Of a stretch of 64,000 nt of DNA, positions 46,288-56,240 are shown one piece after another. Each line of letters begins with the position of its first letter. Positions within the stretch are counted from its first letter, which is position 1. The DNA comes from Gracilibacillus sp. YIM 98692 (GTDB lineage Bacteria > Bacillota > Bacilli > Bacillales > Amphibacillaceae): the NCBI RefSeq assembly GCF_010993965.1, contig NZ_WIXM01000009.1:56081-120080 (forward strand). Direction: 5' to 3'. The notes under the pieces were generated by a model, which did not search any database, had not been told where the DNA came from, and worked only from the letters and a program-made list of their open reading frames with translations. A program made the position numbers and the translations under genes.

Positions 46288-48048
46288 ATGAGAAGAACAA
46301 AAATTGTTTGTACAATTGGACCTGCTTCGGAGTCGATAGAGAAGCTTGAAGAGCTAATCAAAGCAGGGATGAATGTTGCTCGCTTAAATTTCTCTCATGG
46401 GGATTTCGATGAGCATGGTGCCAGAATCGAAAATATTAGAAAAGCGGCAAAAAAACTAGGGAAAACGGTAGCTATTTTATTAGATACAAAAGGTCCTGAG
46501 ATTAGAACAGGTACTTTAAAAGATGGACAAGCATATATTGAAAAAGGAAACACGGTTTATGTTTCTATGGATGATATCGAAGGATCTGAGGAAAGAATTT
46601 CTGTTACATATCCAGAGTTAATCAATGATGTAGAAGTAGGAGCCAAGCTATTGCTTGATGATGGGCTTATTGCCTTAGAAGTAACGGAAGTGTTAAAAGA
46701 ACAAAACGAACTGAAAACCGTTGCATTAAACACAGGCTTACTGAAAAATAAGAAAGGTGTAAACGTACCAAATGTAAGTGTCAATTTACCTGGTATCACA
46801 GATAAAGATGCCGCAGACATTAATTTTGGAATCGATCAAGGTGTGGATTTTATTGCAGCATCTTTCGTACGTCGTGCATCTGATGTACTAGAAATTAGAG
46901 GGTTGTTGGAAGAAAATGAGGCAACACATATCCAAGTAATTCCAAAAATTGAAAATCAAGAAGGTGTCGACAACCTTGATTCAATTCTTCAAGTAAGTGA
47001 TGGGTTAATGGTTGCTCGTGGTGACTTAGGGGTAGAAATTCCTCCAGAAGATGTACCTTTAGTACAAAAAGCCATGATTGAAAAATGTAACAATGTAGGT
47101 AAACCAGTTATTACGGCTACACAAATGTTAGATTCCATGCAACGTAATCCAAGACCAACACGTGCAGAGGCTTCCGATGTTGCTAATGCTATTTTTGACG
47201 GCACAGACGCTATTATGCTTTCCGGCGAAACTGCTGCGGGTGATTATCCGATCGAAGCAGTAGAAACGATGAGTAACATAGCCAAGAAAGCAGAAACAGG
47301 CATTGATCACAAAAACGTATTAGATCTACGTTCTAAAGCGACAGATATGACTATTACTGATGCTATTAGTCAATCAGTTAATCACTCTGCTATGAATCTA
47401 AATGTTGATGCCATTTTAACTCCTACAGTTAGTGGCTTTACTGCAAGAATGATCTCAAAATATCGCCCAGAAGCGCCTATTATTGCGGTTACTTTCCAAG
47501 AGCAAGTTAGTAGAAGATTAGCGCTTGTTTGGGGAGTAGAAACCATTTCAGGTACATTATTACATACAACAGATGATGTATTAGAAGAGGCGATTGAAAG
47601 AGGCTTGCAATCAAATTGCTTTAAGCGCGGAGACCGTGTCATTATTACAGCAGGTGTACCAGTTGGGGAAAGCGGCACAACGAATCTTTTAAAAGTCCAT
47701 GTTATTGGCGATGTATTAGCTAAAGGACAAGGTGTTGGAAAAGGTAGTGCATACGGACGTGCTGTTACTGCGAAAAATGCCGAAGAAGCAAATTTAAAAG
47801 TGAACCAAGATGATATTATTGTAACTTATGGCACAGATAAGGATATGATGGGTTCTATTGAAAAAGCAGCAGGTATTGTGACAGTTGAAGGTGGTCTAAC
47901 ATCACATGCAGCTGTTGTAGGCCTTAGTTTAGGTATTCCTGTTATTGTTGGAGTAGAGAATGCACTTGATTTAATTCAAGATGGGCAAGATATTACTATT
48001 GATGCCAATAAAGGAGACATTTACGCAGGACATGCAAGTGTCTTATAA
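46288..48048 (+). CDS. pyk: Pyruvate kinase
   Basis: A 586-residue pyruvate kinase with the N-terminal barrel ([15 protein letters not shown]), the signature [14 protein letters not shown] and the substrate segment [12 protein letters not shown]. The extra C-terminal PEP-utiliser-like domain typical of Bacillus enzymes ([21 protein letters not shown]) accounts for its length. ATG at 46288 follows GAAGGAGGATATATA; an upstream in-frame start at 46258 would add ten residues. Confidence 0.97.
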   Translation: MRRTKIVCTIGPASESIEKLEELIKAGMNVARLNFSHGDFDEHGARIENIRKAAKKLGKTVAILLDTKGPEIRTGTLKDGQAYIEKGNTVYVSMDDIEGSEERISVTYPELINDVEVGAKLLLDDGLIALEVTEVLKEQNELKTVALNTGLLKNKKGVNVPNVSVNLPGITDKDAADINFGIDQGVDFIAASFVRRASDVLEIRGLLEENEATHIQVIPKIENQEGVDNLDSILQVSDGLMVARGDLGVEIPPEDVPLVQKAMIEKCNNVGKPVITATQMLDSMQRNPRPTRAEASDVANAIFDGTDAIMLSGETAAGDYPIEAVETMSNIAKKAETGIDHKNVLDLRSKATDMTITDAISQSVNHSAMNLNVDAILTPTVSGFTARMISKYRPEAPIIAVTFQEQVSRRLALVWGVETISGTLLHTTDDVLEEAIERGLQSNCFKRGDRVIITAGVPVGESGTTNLLKVHVIGDVLAKGQGVGKGSAYGRAVTAKNAEEANLKVNQDDIIVTYGTDKDMMGSIEKAAGIVTVEGGLTSHAAVVGLSLGIPVIVGVENALDLIQDGQDITIDANKGDIYAGHASVL

Positions 48049-48054
48049 TTAATG

Positions 48055-48085
48055 AGAGAAGAAGGGATAACCTTCTTCTCTTTTT
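48055..48085 (+). terminator. Terminator of pyk
   Basis: AGAGAAGAAGG pairs with CCTTCTTCTCT around GATAA, followed by T4. Confidence 0.93.
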
Positions 48086-48123
48086 ATCATAAGCACTTTT
48101 TCTGAAAAGTTAGGTTATTTTTT

Positions 48124-48215
48124 AAACTGCGATGTAAACTTTGAAAAATTCTTTTAAGATGAGTGCTATGATGCCACTCCGGAAAGCGAGTGCTTTTCCG
48201 AAGCGGTGTACCTCA
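48124..48215 (+). repeat. Dispersed structured repeat, copy E (short)
   Basis: Edge motif AAACTGCGATGTAA at 48124, flank AGATGAGTGCTATGATG, then CCGGAAAGCGAGTGCTTTTCC. These match the edge, flank and core of the dispersed family, but most of the interior is missing. Confidence 0.6.
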
Positions 48216-48272
48216 GGTTCTCTTTTGGAGCTCGTATAGTTTCTATATCTACAAATGAAAGGAAAGAGCAGT

Positions 48273-48665
48273 ATGTTTCGATGGATTTTATTATTTGTAC
48301 TGGTTGTACCAGCATTAGAAATAGGAGTCCTTGTGTGGGCAGGTGGGCAAATTGGCCCGTGGTGGGTTGTGTTATTGATTTTACTAACAGGTGTGATTGG
48401 TGCATGGTTAGCCAAACAACAAGGCCTTGAAACGCTGTATAATGCTAGGAATGCTATGGCTTATGGCAGAGTGCCACAAGAAGAAATTTTTGACGGTATC
48501 TGCATATTAGTCGGTGGTACCGTCCTTTTAACTCCCGGATTTATCACAGATGCGATAGGTTTCCTTTTACTCATACCGGTAACCCGTAAGCCGATTAAAC
48601 AATGGTTAAGAAAATGGTTCCAGCATTTAGCTAATAAAGGCAGTTTTACGATTTATAGACGATAG
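48273..48665 (+). CDS. fxsA: FxsA-family membrane protein
   Basis: A 130-residue protein of the FxsA family with three to four predicted helices: RWILLFVLVVPALEIGVLVW, PWWVVLLILLTGVIGAWLAK and a later TVLLTPGFITDAIGFLLLIP. E. coli FxsA overproduction relieves phage T7 exclusion by F; the native role is unknown. ATG at 48273 is preferred (AAAGGA ahead); ATG 48255 has no site. Its 3' end overlaps the convergent ytvI gene by 13 bp. It holds the place of B. subtilis ytzA after pyk. Confidence 0.87.
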   Translation: MFRWILLFVLVVPALEIGVLVWAGGQIGPWWVVLLILLTGVIGAWLAKQQGLETLYNARNAMAYGRVPQEEIFDGICILVGGTVLLTPGFITDAIGFLLLIPVTRKPIKQWLRKWFQHLANKGSFTIYRR

Positions 48666-49774
48666 GGCTTATCCGATAGAATATAGTCACGAGTGATTGC
48701 AAATAATTGAACTTGATGAAAAGCCTTAAAGATTAGTAAAAGAGCAGGTCCAAGCCAAATTCCTTTCACACCAAAAATTTGAAAGCTAAGATAAATAGAT
48801 AAGATAGTTAATATGGGATGTATTCCTATAGCGTTAGAAACTAGTTTTGGTTCAAGTATTTGTCTCGTAGCAACAACCACTGTATAGAGCAGGGAAATGC
48901 TAATCCCACTAGAGATATCTCCAATAACAAATAGGTAAAGAATCCAAGGGAAAAATACGACGGCTGTACCTAATATTGGTAATAAATCAATCATCGCAAT
49001 AATCACTGCGATCGTAAAAGCATGTTTTATTCCAATCAGCATAAGCCCAATAAAAATCGTAATGAAAGCAATAGTTACTAATAATAGCTGTGCTTTTATA
49101 TATTGCCAGAATGTTCGTTTCATCTCTATGCAAATATCTTGGAAAACTTCTATTGGTTTTGGTGGTATCTTTTCTAGCATGAATGCCTTGATTGAACCCC
49201 AATCCTTACAAATAAAAAAAGTTAGTAATAGGGAAAAGATGATAATAGTAATCGAACCAGGCAGTGCAGCAAGTTGAGATCCAATCCAATTCAATACCCC
49301 TTCTATGACTTGTCCCATTTTATCTGCTAGGTTAATACTTAATTCTTCGACCTGTTCTCGAATGAGAGCATGTTGTTCCTCTGAAAGGCTATTCATATAT
49401 GATGTGATTTTTTGCATAATAGGTATAAGCATGGCGTTTATTGATCCAGCTATCTCTAAAAAGAGAGATTGAAATTTTTCTGGAATCCATTTGCTCAAAT
49501 AAACAATTCCTTGAAATAATTCCATCAAAATAAATATCATGGAAACAACTGTTACCACGATAGCAGAACAAATTACGAGAAGACAACTAATTGTATGATG
49601 TAAATGAGTAATTCTTACTAAGAGTGAAATGATAGGATAGAGAATCAATGCAAATAGGCACGCCAATACAAATGGAAATAAATACTGTATGGTGAAAAAA
49701 ACCGATATAATGAACAAGCTTATCACAGCCAACAATATAGTACTGCGATATAGTGTATTTTTAGTGATGAACAT
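48653..49774 (-). CDS. ytvI: AI-2E family membrane protein YtvI
   Basis: A 373-residue integral membrane protein of the AI-2E transporter/permease superfamily (PF01594). It has a hydrophobic N-terminal pair of helices, a long amphipathic segment (about residues 75-150) and a C-terminal bundle with the family-typical DLLPILGTAVVFFPW. Relatives include sodium/proton antiporters and putative autoinducer-2 exporters; the substrate here is unknown. ATG at 49774 is preferred with GCGAGG about nine bases upstream; TTG 49783 lies against that site. Confidence 0.88.
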   Translation of the reverse strand: MFITKNTLYRSTILLAVISLFIISVFFTIQYLFPFVLACLFALILYPIISLLVRITHLHHTISCLLVICSAIVVTVVSMIFILMELFQGIVYLSKWIPEKFQSLFLEIAGSINAMLIPIMQKITSYMNSLSEEQHALIREQVEELSINLADKMGQVIEGVLNWIGSQLAALPGSITIIIFSLLLTFFICKDWGSIKAFMLEKIPPKPIEVFQDICIEMKRTFWQYIKAQLLLVTIAFITIFIGLMLIGIKHAFTIAVIIAMIDLLPILGTAVVFFPWILYLFVIGDISSGISISLLYTVVVATRQILEPKLVSNAIGIHPILTILSIYLSFQIFGVKGIWLGPALLLIFKAFHQVQLFAITRDYILSDKPYRL

Positions 49775-49868
49775 GATAGCCAACCTCGCTTTAAAAACGG
49801 TATATGTTTTTCATTAACACGTACATATGATAAGATGTAACTGGCAAAATATTGCGGAGGAATTCAAC

Positions 49869-50333
49869 ATGATTAGCGGCTCAACTATTTTCTTAATCAT
49901 TCTTTTTTTGCTTGGATATTTTGGGAAAAACCAAGCAATTATGGTAGCAGTATATATTCTATTTGGATTAAAACTTGTTAAATTAGATGATAAATTTTTT
50001 CCATATTTACAAGATAAAGGGATAGGCTGGGGCGTTATTATCATTACAGTAGCTGTATTGATCCCAATTGCTACTGGTGAAATAGGATTTAAAGATTTAT
50101 TAGAAAGTGTGAAGTCTTTTCATGCTTGGATTGCTCTTGCATCTGGTATTTTTGTTGCAGTGATCGCTAAAAATGGTCTTACCTTGCTAGCCAATGATCC
50201 GCATATAACAACAGCACTAGTTATCGGTACTATCATTGCTGTTGTAGTGTTTCAGGGTGTAGCAGTAGGTCCTTTAATTGGGGCAGGAATTGCCTATCTT
50301 CTTATCAAAGCAGTAAACTTGTTGCCCTTTTAA
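49869..50333 (+). CDS. ytwI: DUF441 membrane protein YtwI
   Basis: A 154-residue protein with four or five predicted membrane helices, of the DUF441/UPF0756 family to which B. subtilis YtwI belongs. It lies between ytvI (divergent) and citZ as expected. Function unknown. ATG at 49869 follows GCGGAGGAATTCAAC; the frame extends 14 codons upstream without a site. Confidence 0.9.
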   Translation: MISGSTIFLIILFLLGYFGKNQAIMVAVYILFGLKLVKLDDKFFPYLQDKGIGWGVIIITVAVLIPIATGEIGFKDLLESVKSFHAWIALASGIFVAVIAKNGLTLLANDPHITTALVIGTIIAVVVFQGVAVGPLIGAGIAYLLIKAVNLLPF

Positions 50334-50416
50334 AACCCATTGTCGCATAATCTTACATATTGGTTTTAAGACACAGTAATACAAGCTATGCTATAAGGGA
50401 AGATTATATGATTAAT

Positions 50417-50430
50417 TTTAATCGTTTTCA
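50417..50430 (+). promoter_or_regulatory. cre-like site upstream of citZ
   Basis: TTTAATCGTTTTCA matches 13 of 14 consensus positions and abuts the predicted -35 of citZ. CcpA control of citZ is known in B. subtilis. Confidence 0.5.
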
Positions 50431-50459
50431 TTTACTATCTATTGTAGTTTGTTTATAAT
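50431..50459 (+). promoter_or_regulatory. Candidate citZ promoter
   Basis: TTTACT (50431-50436), a 17-bp spacer and TATAAT (50454-50459). The predicted start near 50466 gives a 90-nt leader. Confidence 0.6.
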
Positions 50460-50555
50460 AGGCATGGGGATGTTCAAAAGCATCGTAAAAATGTGCTTGA
50501 TAAGAGTCAGTTCTTGCTGACAGCAAATTCAGGATAAGAAAAGGAGAGGAATGTT

Positions 50556-51671
50556 ATGTCAACAACGAAAGGACTAGAAGGGGTTATTGCAGCAGAATCG
50601 TCCATTAGTTCTATCATTGATGATCAGTTAACCTATGTTGGTTATACCATTGATGATTTAGCTGAAAATGCTAGTTTTGAAGAAGTGGTCTTCCTATTAT
50701 GGAATAAACGATTACCTAATAAAGAAGAGTTATCAGCATTAGAAAAAGATCTATTTGATAATATGGTATTGCCAGATGCAGTCATTGATCATTTTAAAGC
50801 ATATGATATACATAAAGTTCATCCAATGGCAGCGTTGCGTACAGCTATTTCCATGTTAAGCTTGTACGACGATGAAGCGGATGACATGAGTAAAGAAGCA
50901 AATAAGCGTAAAGCGATTAAATTACAAGCAAAAGTTTCTTCGGTCGTAACCGCTTTTTCACGTATTCGCGATGGATTAGATCCGGTTCAACCTAAAGAAG
51001 GTTTAAGCTATGCAGCGAACTTCTTATATATGTTAAAGGGAGAAGAGCCTGGAGATCTTGAAGCAGAAGCTATCAATAAAGCACTAGTGTTACATGCAGA
51101 TCATGAATTAAATGCTTCCACATTTACGTCTAGAGTTTGTGTAGCGACATTATCAGATATTTATTCTGGTATTACGGCTGCTATTAGTGCATTAAAAGGA
51201 CCTCTGCATGGTGGAGCTAACGAACAAGTAATGAACATGCTCTTAGAGATAGAGGAAGTAGATAATGCGATTCCATTTGTAAAAGAAAAAATGGCTAATA
51301 AAGAAAAGATTATGGGAATGGGGCATCGTGTTTATAAAAATGGAGATCCTCGAGCAAAACATTTAAAGAAAATGTCTAAAGAACTTACGAAAAAAAATAA
51401 TATGGAAAAATGGTATCAAATGTCTGAAAAAATTGAAGATTACATCAAGAAGGAGAAAGGGCTGCCAGCAAATGTTGATTTTTATTCAGCGTCAGTGTAC
51501 CATAGTTTAGGGATTAAACATGATTTATACACGCCAATCTTTGCGATGAGCCGCTTCTCTGGTTGGATCGCCCATATTTTAGAGCAGTACGATAACAATC
51601 GATTAATTCGTCCACGAGCAGAATATGTCGGTCCACAAAAGCAATATTATACAGACATTAACGAGCGTTAA
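50556..51671 (+). CDS. citZ: Citrate synthase
   Basis: A 371-residue type II-like Gram-positive citrate synthase. Substrate and catalytic motifs are KGPLHGGANEQV, GMGHRVYKNGDPRAK and the later NVDFYSASVYHSLG. It condenses oxaloacetate and acetyl-CoA, and is followed 59 bp later by icd, as in the citZ-icd-mdh operon of B. subtilis. The ATG has AAAGGAGAGG. Confidence 0.96.
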   Translation: MSTTKGLEGVIAAESSISSIIDDQLTYVGYTIDDLAENASFEEVVFLLWNKRLPNKEELSALEKDLFDNMVLPDAVIDHFKAYDIHKVHPMAALRTAISMLSLYDDEADDMSKEANKRKAIKLQAKVSSVVTAFSRIRDGLDPVQPKEGLSYAANFLYMLKGEEPGDLEAEAINKALVLHADHELNASTFTSRVCVATLSDIYSGITAAISALKGPLHGGANEQVMNMLLEIEEVDNAIPFVKEKMANKEKIMGMGHRVYKNGDPRAKHLKKMSKELTKKNNMEKWYQMSEKIEDYIKKEKGLPANVDFYSASVYHSLGIKHDLYTPIFAMSRFSGWIAHILEQYDNNRLIRPRAEYVGPQKQYYTDINER

Positions 51672-51730
51672 CCATTTTCATATTGAAAATGATATAACAT
51701 AAATAAACAAACATTAGGAGGAATAGAAGA

Positions 51731-52996
51731 ATGGGTGAAAAGATTACAGTAGAAAATGGTGTGGTTCAAACACCTAATAAACCAATTATTCCATTTATCG
51801 AAGGGGATGGAACAGGTCCGGATATCTGGGCAGCTGCAAGCCGTGTATTAGAAGCAGCAGTAGATAAAGCTTATAACGGTGAAAAAGGTATTGAATGGAA
51901 AGAAGTATTAGCAGGGGAGAAAGCTTATAACCAAACAGGTGAATGGTTGCCGGAAGAAACATTAGATGTTATCCGTGAATATAAAATTGCTATTAAGGGT
52001 CCTTTAACAACTCCTATCGGTGGAGGAATCCGTTCTTTAAACGTAGCATTACGTCAAAAATTAGACCTATTTACTTGCTTGCGTCCAGTACGTTGGTTTG
52101 AAGGGGTTCCATCTCCAGTAAAACGCCCTCAAGATACAGATATGGCAATTTTCCGTGAAAATACAGAAGATATTTATGCTGGTATTGAGTGGCAAAAAGG
52201 ATCTGACGAAGTAAAGAAAGTTATAGACTTCTTACAAAATGAAATGGGAGTAGAGAACATTCGCTTCCCTGAAACTTCTGGTATCGGTGTAAAACCAGTA
52301 TCTGAAGAAGGGACAAGCCGTCTAGTACGAGCTGCTATTGATTATGCTATTAAAGAAGGTCGTAAGAGTGTAACTTTAGTACATAAAGGTAACATTATGA
52401 AGTTTACAGAAGGTGCCTTCAAAAACTGGGGATATGAACTTGCGGAAAGAGAATATGGAGATAAAGTCTTCACATGGGCTGAATATGACCAAATCGCAGA
52501 AGAAAAAGGCCGTGAAGCGGCAGATGAAGCGCAAGCAGCTGCTGAAAAAGCTGGAAAAATCATTGTGAAAGATGCTATTGCAGATATCTTCTTACAACAA
52601 ATCTTAACCCGTCCAAAAGAGTTTGATGTTGTAGCAACAATGAACTTAAATGGTGACTACGTATCGGATGCACTAGCTGCTCAGGTTGGCGGTATTGGTA
52701 TTGCACCAGGTGCGAACATTAACTACGAATCTGGTCATGCTATTTTCGAAGCAACACATGGTACTGCACCGAAATATGCTGGTTTAGACAAAGTAAATCC
52801 ATCATCTGTTATCTTATCTGGTGTTTTAATGTTAGAACACTTAGGTTGGAGAGAAGCTGCAGATCTAATCATAAAATCTATGGACGATACAATTGGTTCT
52901 AAGGTAGTAACATATGACTTTGCTCGTTTAATGGATGGTGCAACAGAAGTGAAATCATCAGAATTTGCTGATGCATTAATTAAAAATATGGGTTAA
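51731..52996 (+). CDS. icd: Isocitrate dehydrogenase (NADP)
   Basis: A 421-residue NADP-dependent isocitrate dehydrogenase. The substrate loop [13 protein letters not shown] includes the serine that is phosphorylated in E. coli; [14 protein letters not shown] and the HGTAPKYAG cofactor segment are present. It makes 2-oxoglutarate and NADPH. Normally mdh follows; here a strong terminator follows instead. Confidence 0.97.
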   Translation: MGEKITVENGVVQTPNKPIIPFIEGDGTGPDIWAAASRVLEAAVDKAYNGEKGIEWKEVLAGEKAYNQTGEWLPEETLDVIREYKIAIKGPLTTPIGGGIRSLNVALRQKLDLFTCLRPVRWFEGVPSPVKRPQDTDMAIFRENTEDIYAGIEWQKGSDEVKKVIDFLQNEMGVENIRFPETSGIGVKPVSEEGTSRLVRAAIDYAIKEGRKSVTLVHKGNIMKFTEGAFKNWGYELAEREYGDKVFTWAEYDQIAEEKGREAADEAQAAAEKAGKIIVKDAIADIFLQQILTRPKEFDVVATMNLNGDYVSDALAAQVGGIGIAPGANINYESGHAIFEATHGTAPKYAGLDKVNPSSVILSGVLMLEHLGWREAADLIIKSMDDTIGSKVVTYDFARLMDGATEVKSSEFADALIKNMG

Positions 52997-53055
52997 GAGA
53001 TCGGACATTTAGTGCCTTATACGCACTAGTTTACATCTCTTACTCTAATTGAAAG

Positions 53056-53094
53056 AAAGTCTTACTTGTCGTTATTACAAGTAAGACTTTTTTT
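53056..53094 (+). terminator. Terminator of citZ-icd
   Basis: AAAGTCTTACTTGT pairs perfectly with ACAAGTAAGACTTT, followed by a T run. Confidence 0.95.
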
Positions 53095-53135
53095 ACACGT
53101 TAAGAAAGCGTAAAATTCATTCATAATATCCATAT

Positions 53136-53385
53136 ACTACGCAATAACTTTAGCATGACTTTCTACTATTCTCCCGAAGATGAGTGCAAATAATCGCTTC
53201 GGCAAGATACTTCGCTTTCCACGGGCACGGCCTTAGCCAGGGAACTACTGGAAATAACTTCTTTGCCACCTTGCACCGAGTAAGCCTACTTCAAAGCGAT
53301 ACTAGAAGACGCAGGTGCATCACGGGGTCTGTGGCTCGCGTGAGTTCCTGTTGGAGTCTACGTATCTTGCCTCCGCTTTGTGTGG
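53136..53385 (-). repeat. Dispersed structured repeat, copy F1
   Basis: A minus-strand copy: edge ACTACGCAATAAC, flank GAAGATGAGTGC, then terminal arm GGCAAGATAC (53201-53210) whose exact complement GTATCTTGCC is at 53362-53371. The core TTCGCTTTCCACGGGCACGG lies inside the arm. A nested inverted repeat (TGCACC ... GGTGCA) occupies the middle. The interval 52997-54036, where mdh would be expected, consists mainly of this copy, copy F2 and a second-family repeat. Confidence 0.8.
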
Positions 53386-53454
53386 TGTTCTGATTGAAAA
53401 AAGAAATAGTACAAAGAAATGAATTCCAATGGGTCTATTCTCCCAGAAGGCAGA

Positions 53455-53690
53455 ACACCTTTATTAGCGAAGGTAGAATACGGAGACTCCTGTGGGACAG
53501 CGAGAGCTGAAGATCCACTTGGTAAAGGGTTTTTCTTTACCAAGTTAGCTGAGGCCGAGCCCGACGGCATAGAAAACACTACGAAAGCGATTTTTGCTTG
53601 AGTAGATGTTGCACTTGTGCCCTTGGGTGAAAGCGCAGTATTCTACCGGAGCGAATAGTAGCACACATTTCAAACAAGAATACAAGGAAG
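53455..53690 (+). repeat. Dispersed structured repeat, copy F2
   Basis: Terminal arms GGTAGAATAC (53472-53481) and GTATTCTACC (53638-53647) are perfect complements. Between them are the core GAGACTCCTGTGGGACAGCG, a sub-hairpin ACTTGGTAAAG/CTTTACCAAGT, and the TTGAGTAGATGTTGCACTTG module shared with copies A and D. The first part is nearly identical to copy G, which lacks that module. Confidence 0.8.
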
Positions 53691-53840
53691 CGACACCAGA
53701 CAAATTTTCACGAGTTCGTAGTTTGGTTCTACGGCGACATTACGACAGTTTTGACTAGTGACTGGAATTAGAGTTAGCACAGCCAAGTTTGAGCTCCAAG
53801 AAAGCAGTGTTATTATTTTTCCCATGCTGCACCCAAAATT

Positions 53841-53869
53841 TTTATCATGTTGAACAATCATCTGTAAGC
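53841..53869 (+). repeat. Second dispersed repeat family, copy 4
   Basis: TTTATCATGTTGAACAATCA followed by TCTGTAAGC, then CTCCCTGCTGATGGAG, which forms a small hairpin. Related to copies at 29543, 33106 and 37112. Confidence 0.6.
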
Positions 53870-53937
53870 TCCCTGCTGATGGAGTTCTTTCTTTATCAAA
53901 TAAATATTAATAAAAATTAAAAAATTGTAAATAATTT

Positions 53938-53955
53938 TTAACATAAAAATTACCA
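53938..53955 (+). promoter_or_regulatory. Possible PhoP box upstream of phoP
   Basis: TTAACA (53938-53943), a 6-bp gap and TTACCA (53950-53955) resemble tandem PhoP half-sites; a further TTCACA lies at 53975. phoPR autoregulation is known in B. subtilis. The region is AT-rich, so chance matches are possible. Confidence 0.35.
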
Positions 53956-54036
53956 TATTTCTGCATACTAGCTATTCACATTACTTATACCTCCATGTAT
54001 GATAAAGATAAAATAGAATTTGGATGGGGTGCTACA

Positions 54037-54732
54037 ATGGAAGAGAAAGTCTTAATAGTAGACGATGAACAATCAATTGTTACATTATTACAATATAACA
54101 TTGAAAAAGCAGGGTATCAGACGGATATCGCTTTTGATGGCAATGAAGCTCTTCAAAAAGCTTCCACAGGAGAGTTCGATTTGATTATCTTGGATTTAAT
54201 GCTTCCAGGAATGGAAGGAACAGAAGTGTGTAAAGCCTTGAGGCAAAAACAAATTGAAACACCCATATTAATGTTAACGGCAAAAGATGATGAATTCGAT
54301 AAAGTGTTAGGACTAGAGTTAGGTGCAGATGATTATTTAACGAAGCCATTTAGCCCGAAGGAAGTTACCGCGAGAATTAAGGCTATTTTACGTCGGATTA
54401 GAAAAGCAGAAGAGATGGCAGAAAACGCCAATATAAAGATTGCTGAATTAGTGATATATCCTCAGCAATATGAAGCGGTTATTAATGGAGAGTCACTTAG
54501 TTTTACAAGAAAAGAATTTGAATTATTGCATTATTTAGCTAAGCATAAAGGGAAAGTGTTGTCTCGTGACCAATTATTAAGCGCTGTTTGGAATTATGAT
54601 TTTGTCGGAGATACTCGTATAGTAGATGTGCATGTTAGTCACCTTCGTGAAAAAATTGAACCTGATACAAAACATCCAGTCTATATTAAAACCATTAGAG
54701 GGCTAGGTTATAAAATGGAGGAGCCTTTTTAA
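54037..54732 (+). CDS. phoP: Phosphate-response regulator PhoP
   Basis: A 231-residue OmpR/PhoB-family response regulator. The receiver domain has the acidic pair D9/D10 and phospho-acceptor D53 (ILDLMLPG), plus K in TKPFSPKE. The winged-helix effector domain ends DVHVSHLREKIEPDTKHP ... IRGLGYKMEEP, strikingly close to B. subtilis PhoP. ATG at 54037 is chosen (GGGGTG five bases ahead); the frame opens at 53995 without a site. The gene is followed directly by phoR (TAA then ATG). Confidence 0.95.
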   Translation: MEEKVLIVDDEQSIVTLLQYNIEKAGYQTDIAFDGNEALQKASTGEFDLIILDLMLPGMEGTEVCKALRQKQIETPILMLTAKDDEFDKVLGLELGADDYLTKPFSPKEVTARIKAILRRIRKAEEMAENANIKIAELVIYPQQYEAVINGESLSFTRKEFELLHYLAKHKGKVLSRDQLLSAVWNYDFVGDTRIVDVHVSHLREKIEPDTKHPVYIKTIRGLGYKMEEPF

Positions 54733-56112
54733 ATGGATGACAAGTCAAGAGCAAATTTATTTTACCGATATATTTTTATTGTGATATCTGTTTTTTTATT
54801 AATAGGATTGATGGTAATCTCACTTGTTGCAAATGAAGAACAAATTTTTATTTTGTTTTCTTTATTGATTGGCCTCATTATTGTGTTAGTACTTATTTAT
54901 CATATGTTTGAAAACTATGTTAGACCGATTCGTGCAGCGAGCAATGTAACGAATGAACTAGTAAAAGGAAATTATAATGTACGAACATATGTAAAACCAT
55001 ATGGAGAAGCACAGAAACTAAGTAATTCTATCAATGTTTTGGCTAGAAATTTACAAGAGATGTCAATCCAAGAAAAAATGCAAGGCAGTCAATGGAAAAC
55101 CGTTATTAATAATATGGAAAGTGGCTTAATGCTGATTGATGAACGAGGGTATGTCCATTTAGTCAATCGAAAATTCATACATATGTTTGGCAATAAATCG
55201 GTGCAATATATTGGTTACTTATATTATGATGTCCTAACACAAACAAGTATCCATAAAGTAGTACAGGAAACTTTTTTATATGAAGAAAAGATGACAGGAG
55301 CTATTACCACAATAATAAATGGAAATAAACATTATATAGAGGTAGTTGGGGCGCCTGTTTTTAATGATCTAAGAGAATTGAAAGGTGCAGTATTGGTCTT
55401 CCACGATATAACTGAACTTAAGCGAGTGGAAGAGATGCGTAAAGATTTTGTCGCTAATGTTTCTCATGAATTAAAAACCCCCGTAACATCGATTCGGGGT
55501 TTTGCAGAAACATTGCTAGATGGAGCGATGGAGGATAAAGGTTTAACCGAAGAATTTCTCCACATCATTTTAAAGGAAAGTACACGATTACAAGCATTAG
55601 TAGATGATTTATTAGAATTATCGAAATTAGAAAAAGAAGAAATGAAGCTAGCACAAAAATTAATTCATGTGGATAGCTGGATTCAAAGTATTATAAGATT
55701 AGTGGAACAACAAGCGCAAAAAAAGTCGATATCTTTTCAACCAAATATTGAAAGTGGTGTAACATTTAATGGAGATCCTGACCGTCTTCAACAAGTATTA
55801 TTAAATTTATTATACAATGCGATTAGTTACACTAGTGAAGATGGAACTGTAGGGTTATCATTACAGGAAAACAGTGAAGAGGTTGAAATAAAGGTATCCG
55901 ATACAGGAATTGGTATTCCAGACGATGCTAAACAAAGAATATTTGAGCGTTTCTATCGAGTGGACAGAGCAAGAAGCAGAAATACGGGAGGAACTGGATT
56001 AGGCCTTGCTATTGTTAAGCATATTGTGGAGGCACATAAGGGATCTATTACGGTGGAAAGTGAAGTGGATGAAGGATCTACATTTATTGTAAAAGTACCA
56101 AAAAAGTGGTGA
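54733..56112 (+). CDS. phoR: Phosphate sensor histidine kinase PhoR, no large extracytoplasmic domain
   Basis: A 459-residue histidine kinase. Membrane helices at about 13-33 and 38-58 are joined by only four residues (NEEQ); then come HAMP, a PAS domain (about 125-235), the HisKA site H245 (ANVSHELKTP) and the HATPase domain (DTGIGIPDDA, GGTGLGLAI). B. subtilis PhoR is over 100 residues longer because of an outside sensor domain, so this form resembles the proteobacterial PhoR layout. Partner of PhoP just upstream. Confidence 0.94.
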   Translation: MDDKSRANLFYRYIFIVISVFLLIGLMVISLVANEEQIFILFSLLIGLIIVLVLIYHMFENYVRPIRAASNVTNELVKGNYNVRTYVKPYGEAQKLSNSINVLARNLQEMSIQEKMQGSQWKTVINNMESGLMLIDERGYVHLVNRKFIHMFGNKSVQYIGYLYYDVLTQTSIHKVVQETFLYEEKMTGAITTIINGNKHYIEVVGAPVFNDLRELKGAVLVFHDITELKRVEEMRKDFVANVSHELKTPVTSIRGFAETLLDGAMEDKGLTEEFLHIILKESTRLQALVDDLLELSKLEKEEMKLAQKLIHVDSWIQSIIRLVEQQAQKKSISFQPNIESGVTFNGDPDRLQQVLLNLLYNAISYTSEDGTVGLSLQENSEEVEIKVSDTGIGIPDDAKQRIFERFYRVDRARSRNTGGTGLGLAIVKHIVEAHKGSITVESEVDEGSTFIVKVPKKW

Positions 56113-56145
56113 GGAATGTATGACATTCCATCACCATTTTTATTT
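56107..56145 (+). terminator. Terminator of phoPR
   Basis: TGGTGAGGAATGT pairs with ACATTCCATCACCA (one bulge), followed by T5. It overlaps the phoR stop codon. Confidence 0.88.
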
Positions 56146-56240
56146 TGTTTATTTGAAACCTCTGGTACACTCGTTTCGTAATAGTAATATAGACAGTAAT
56201 AATTTTAGTGCTGCATAGAAAGAAAAAAGGGGGAAAAATA

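Noticed and set aside
48122..48430. Frames antisense to or overlapping the fxsA start
   Set aside because: They shadow fxsA and repeat copy E.
53184..53601. Frames of 60-73 codons between icd and phoP
   Set aside because: They fall in repeat copies F1 and F2 and lack ribosome sites and family likeness.
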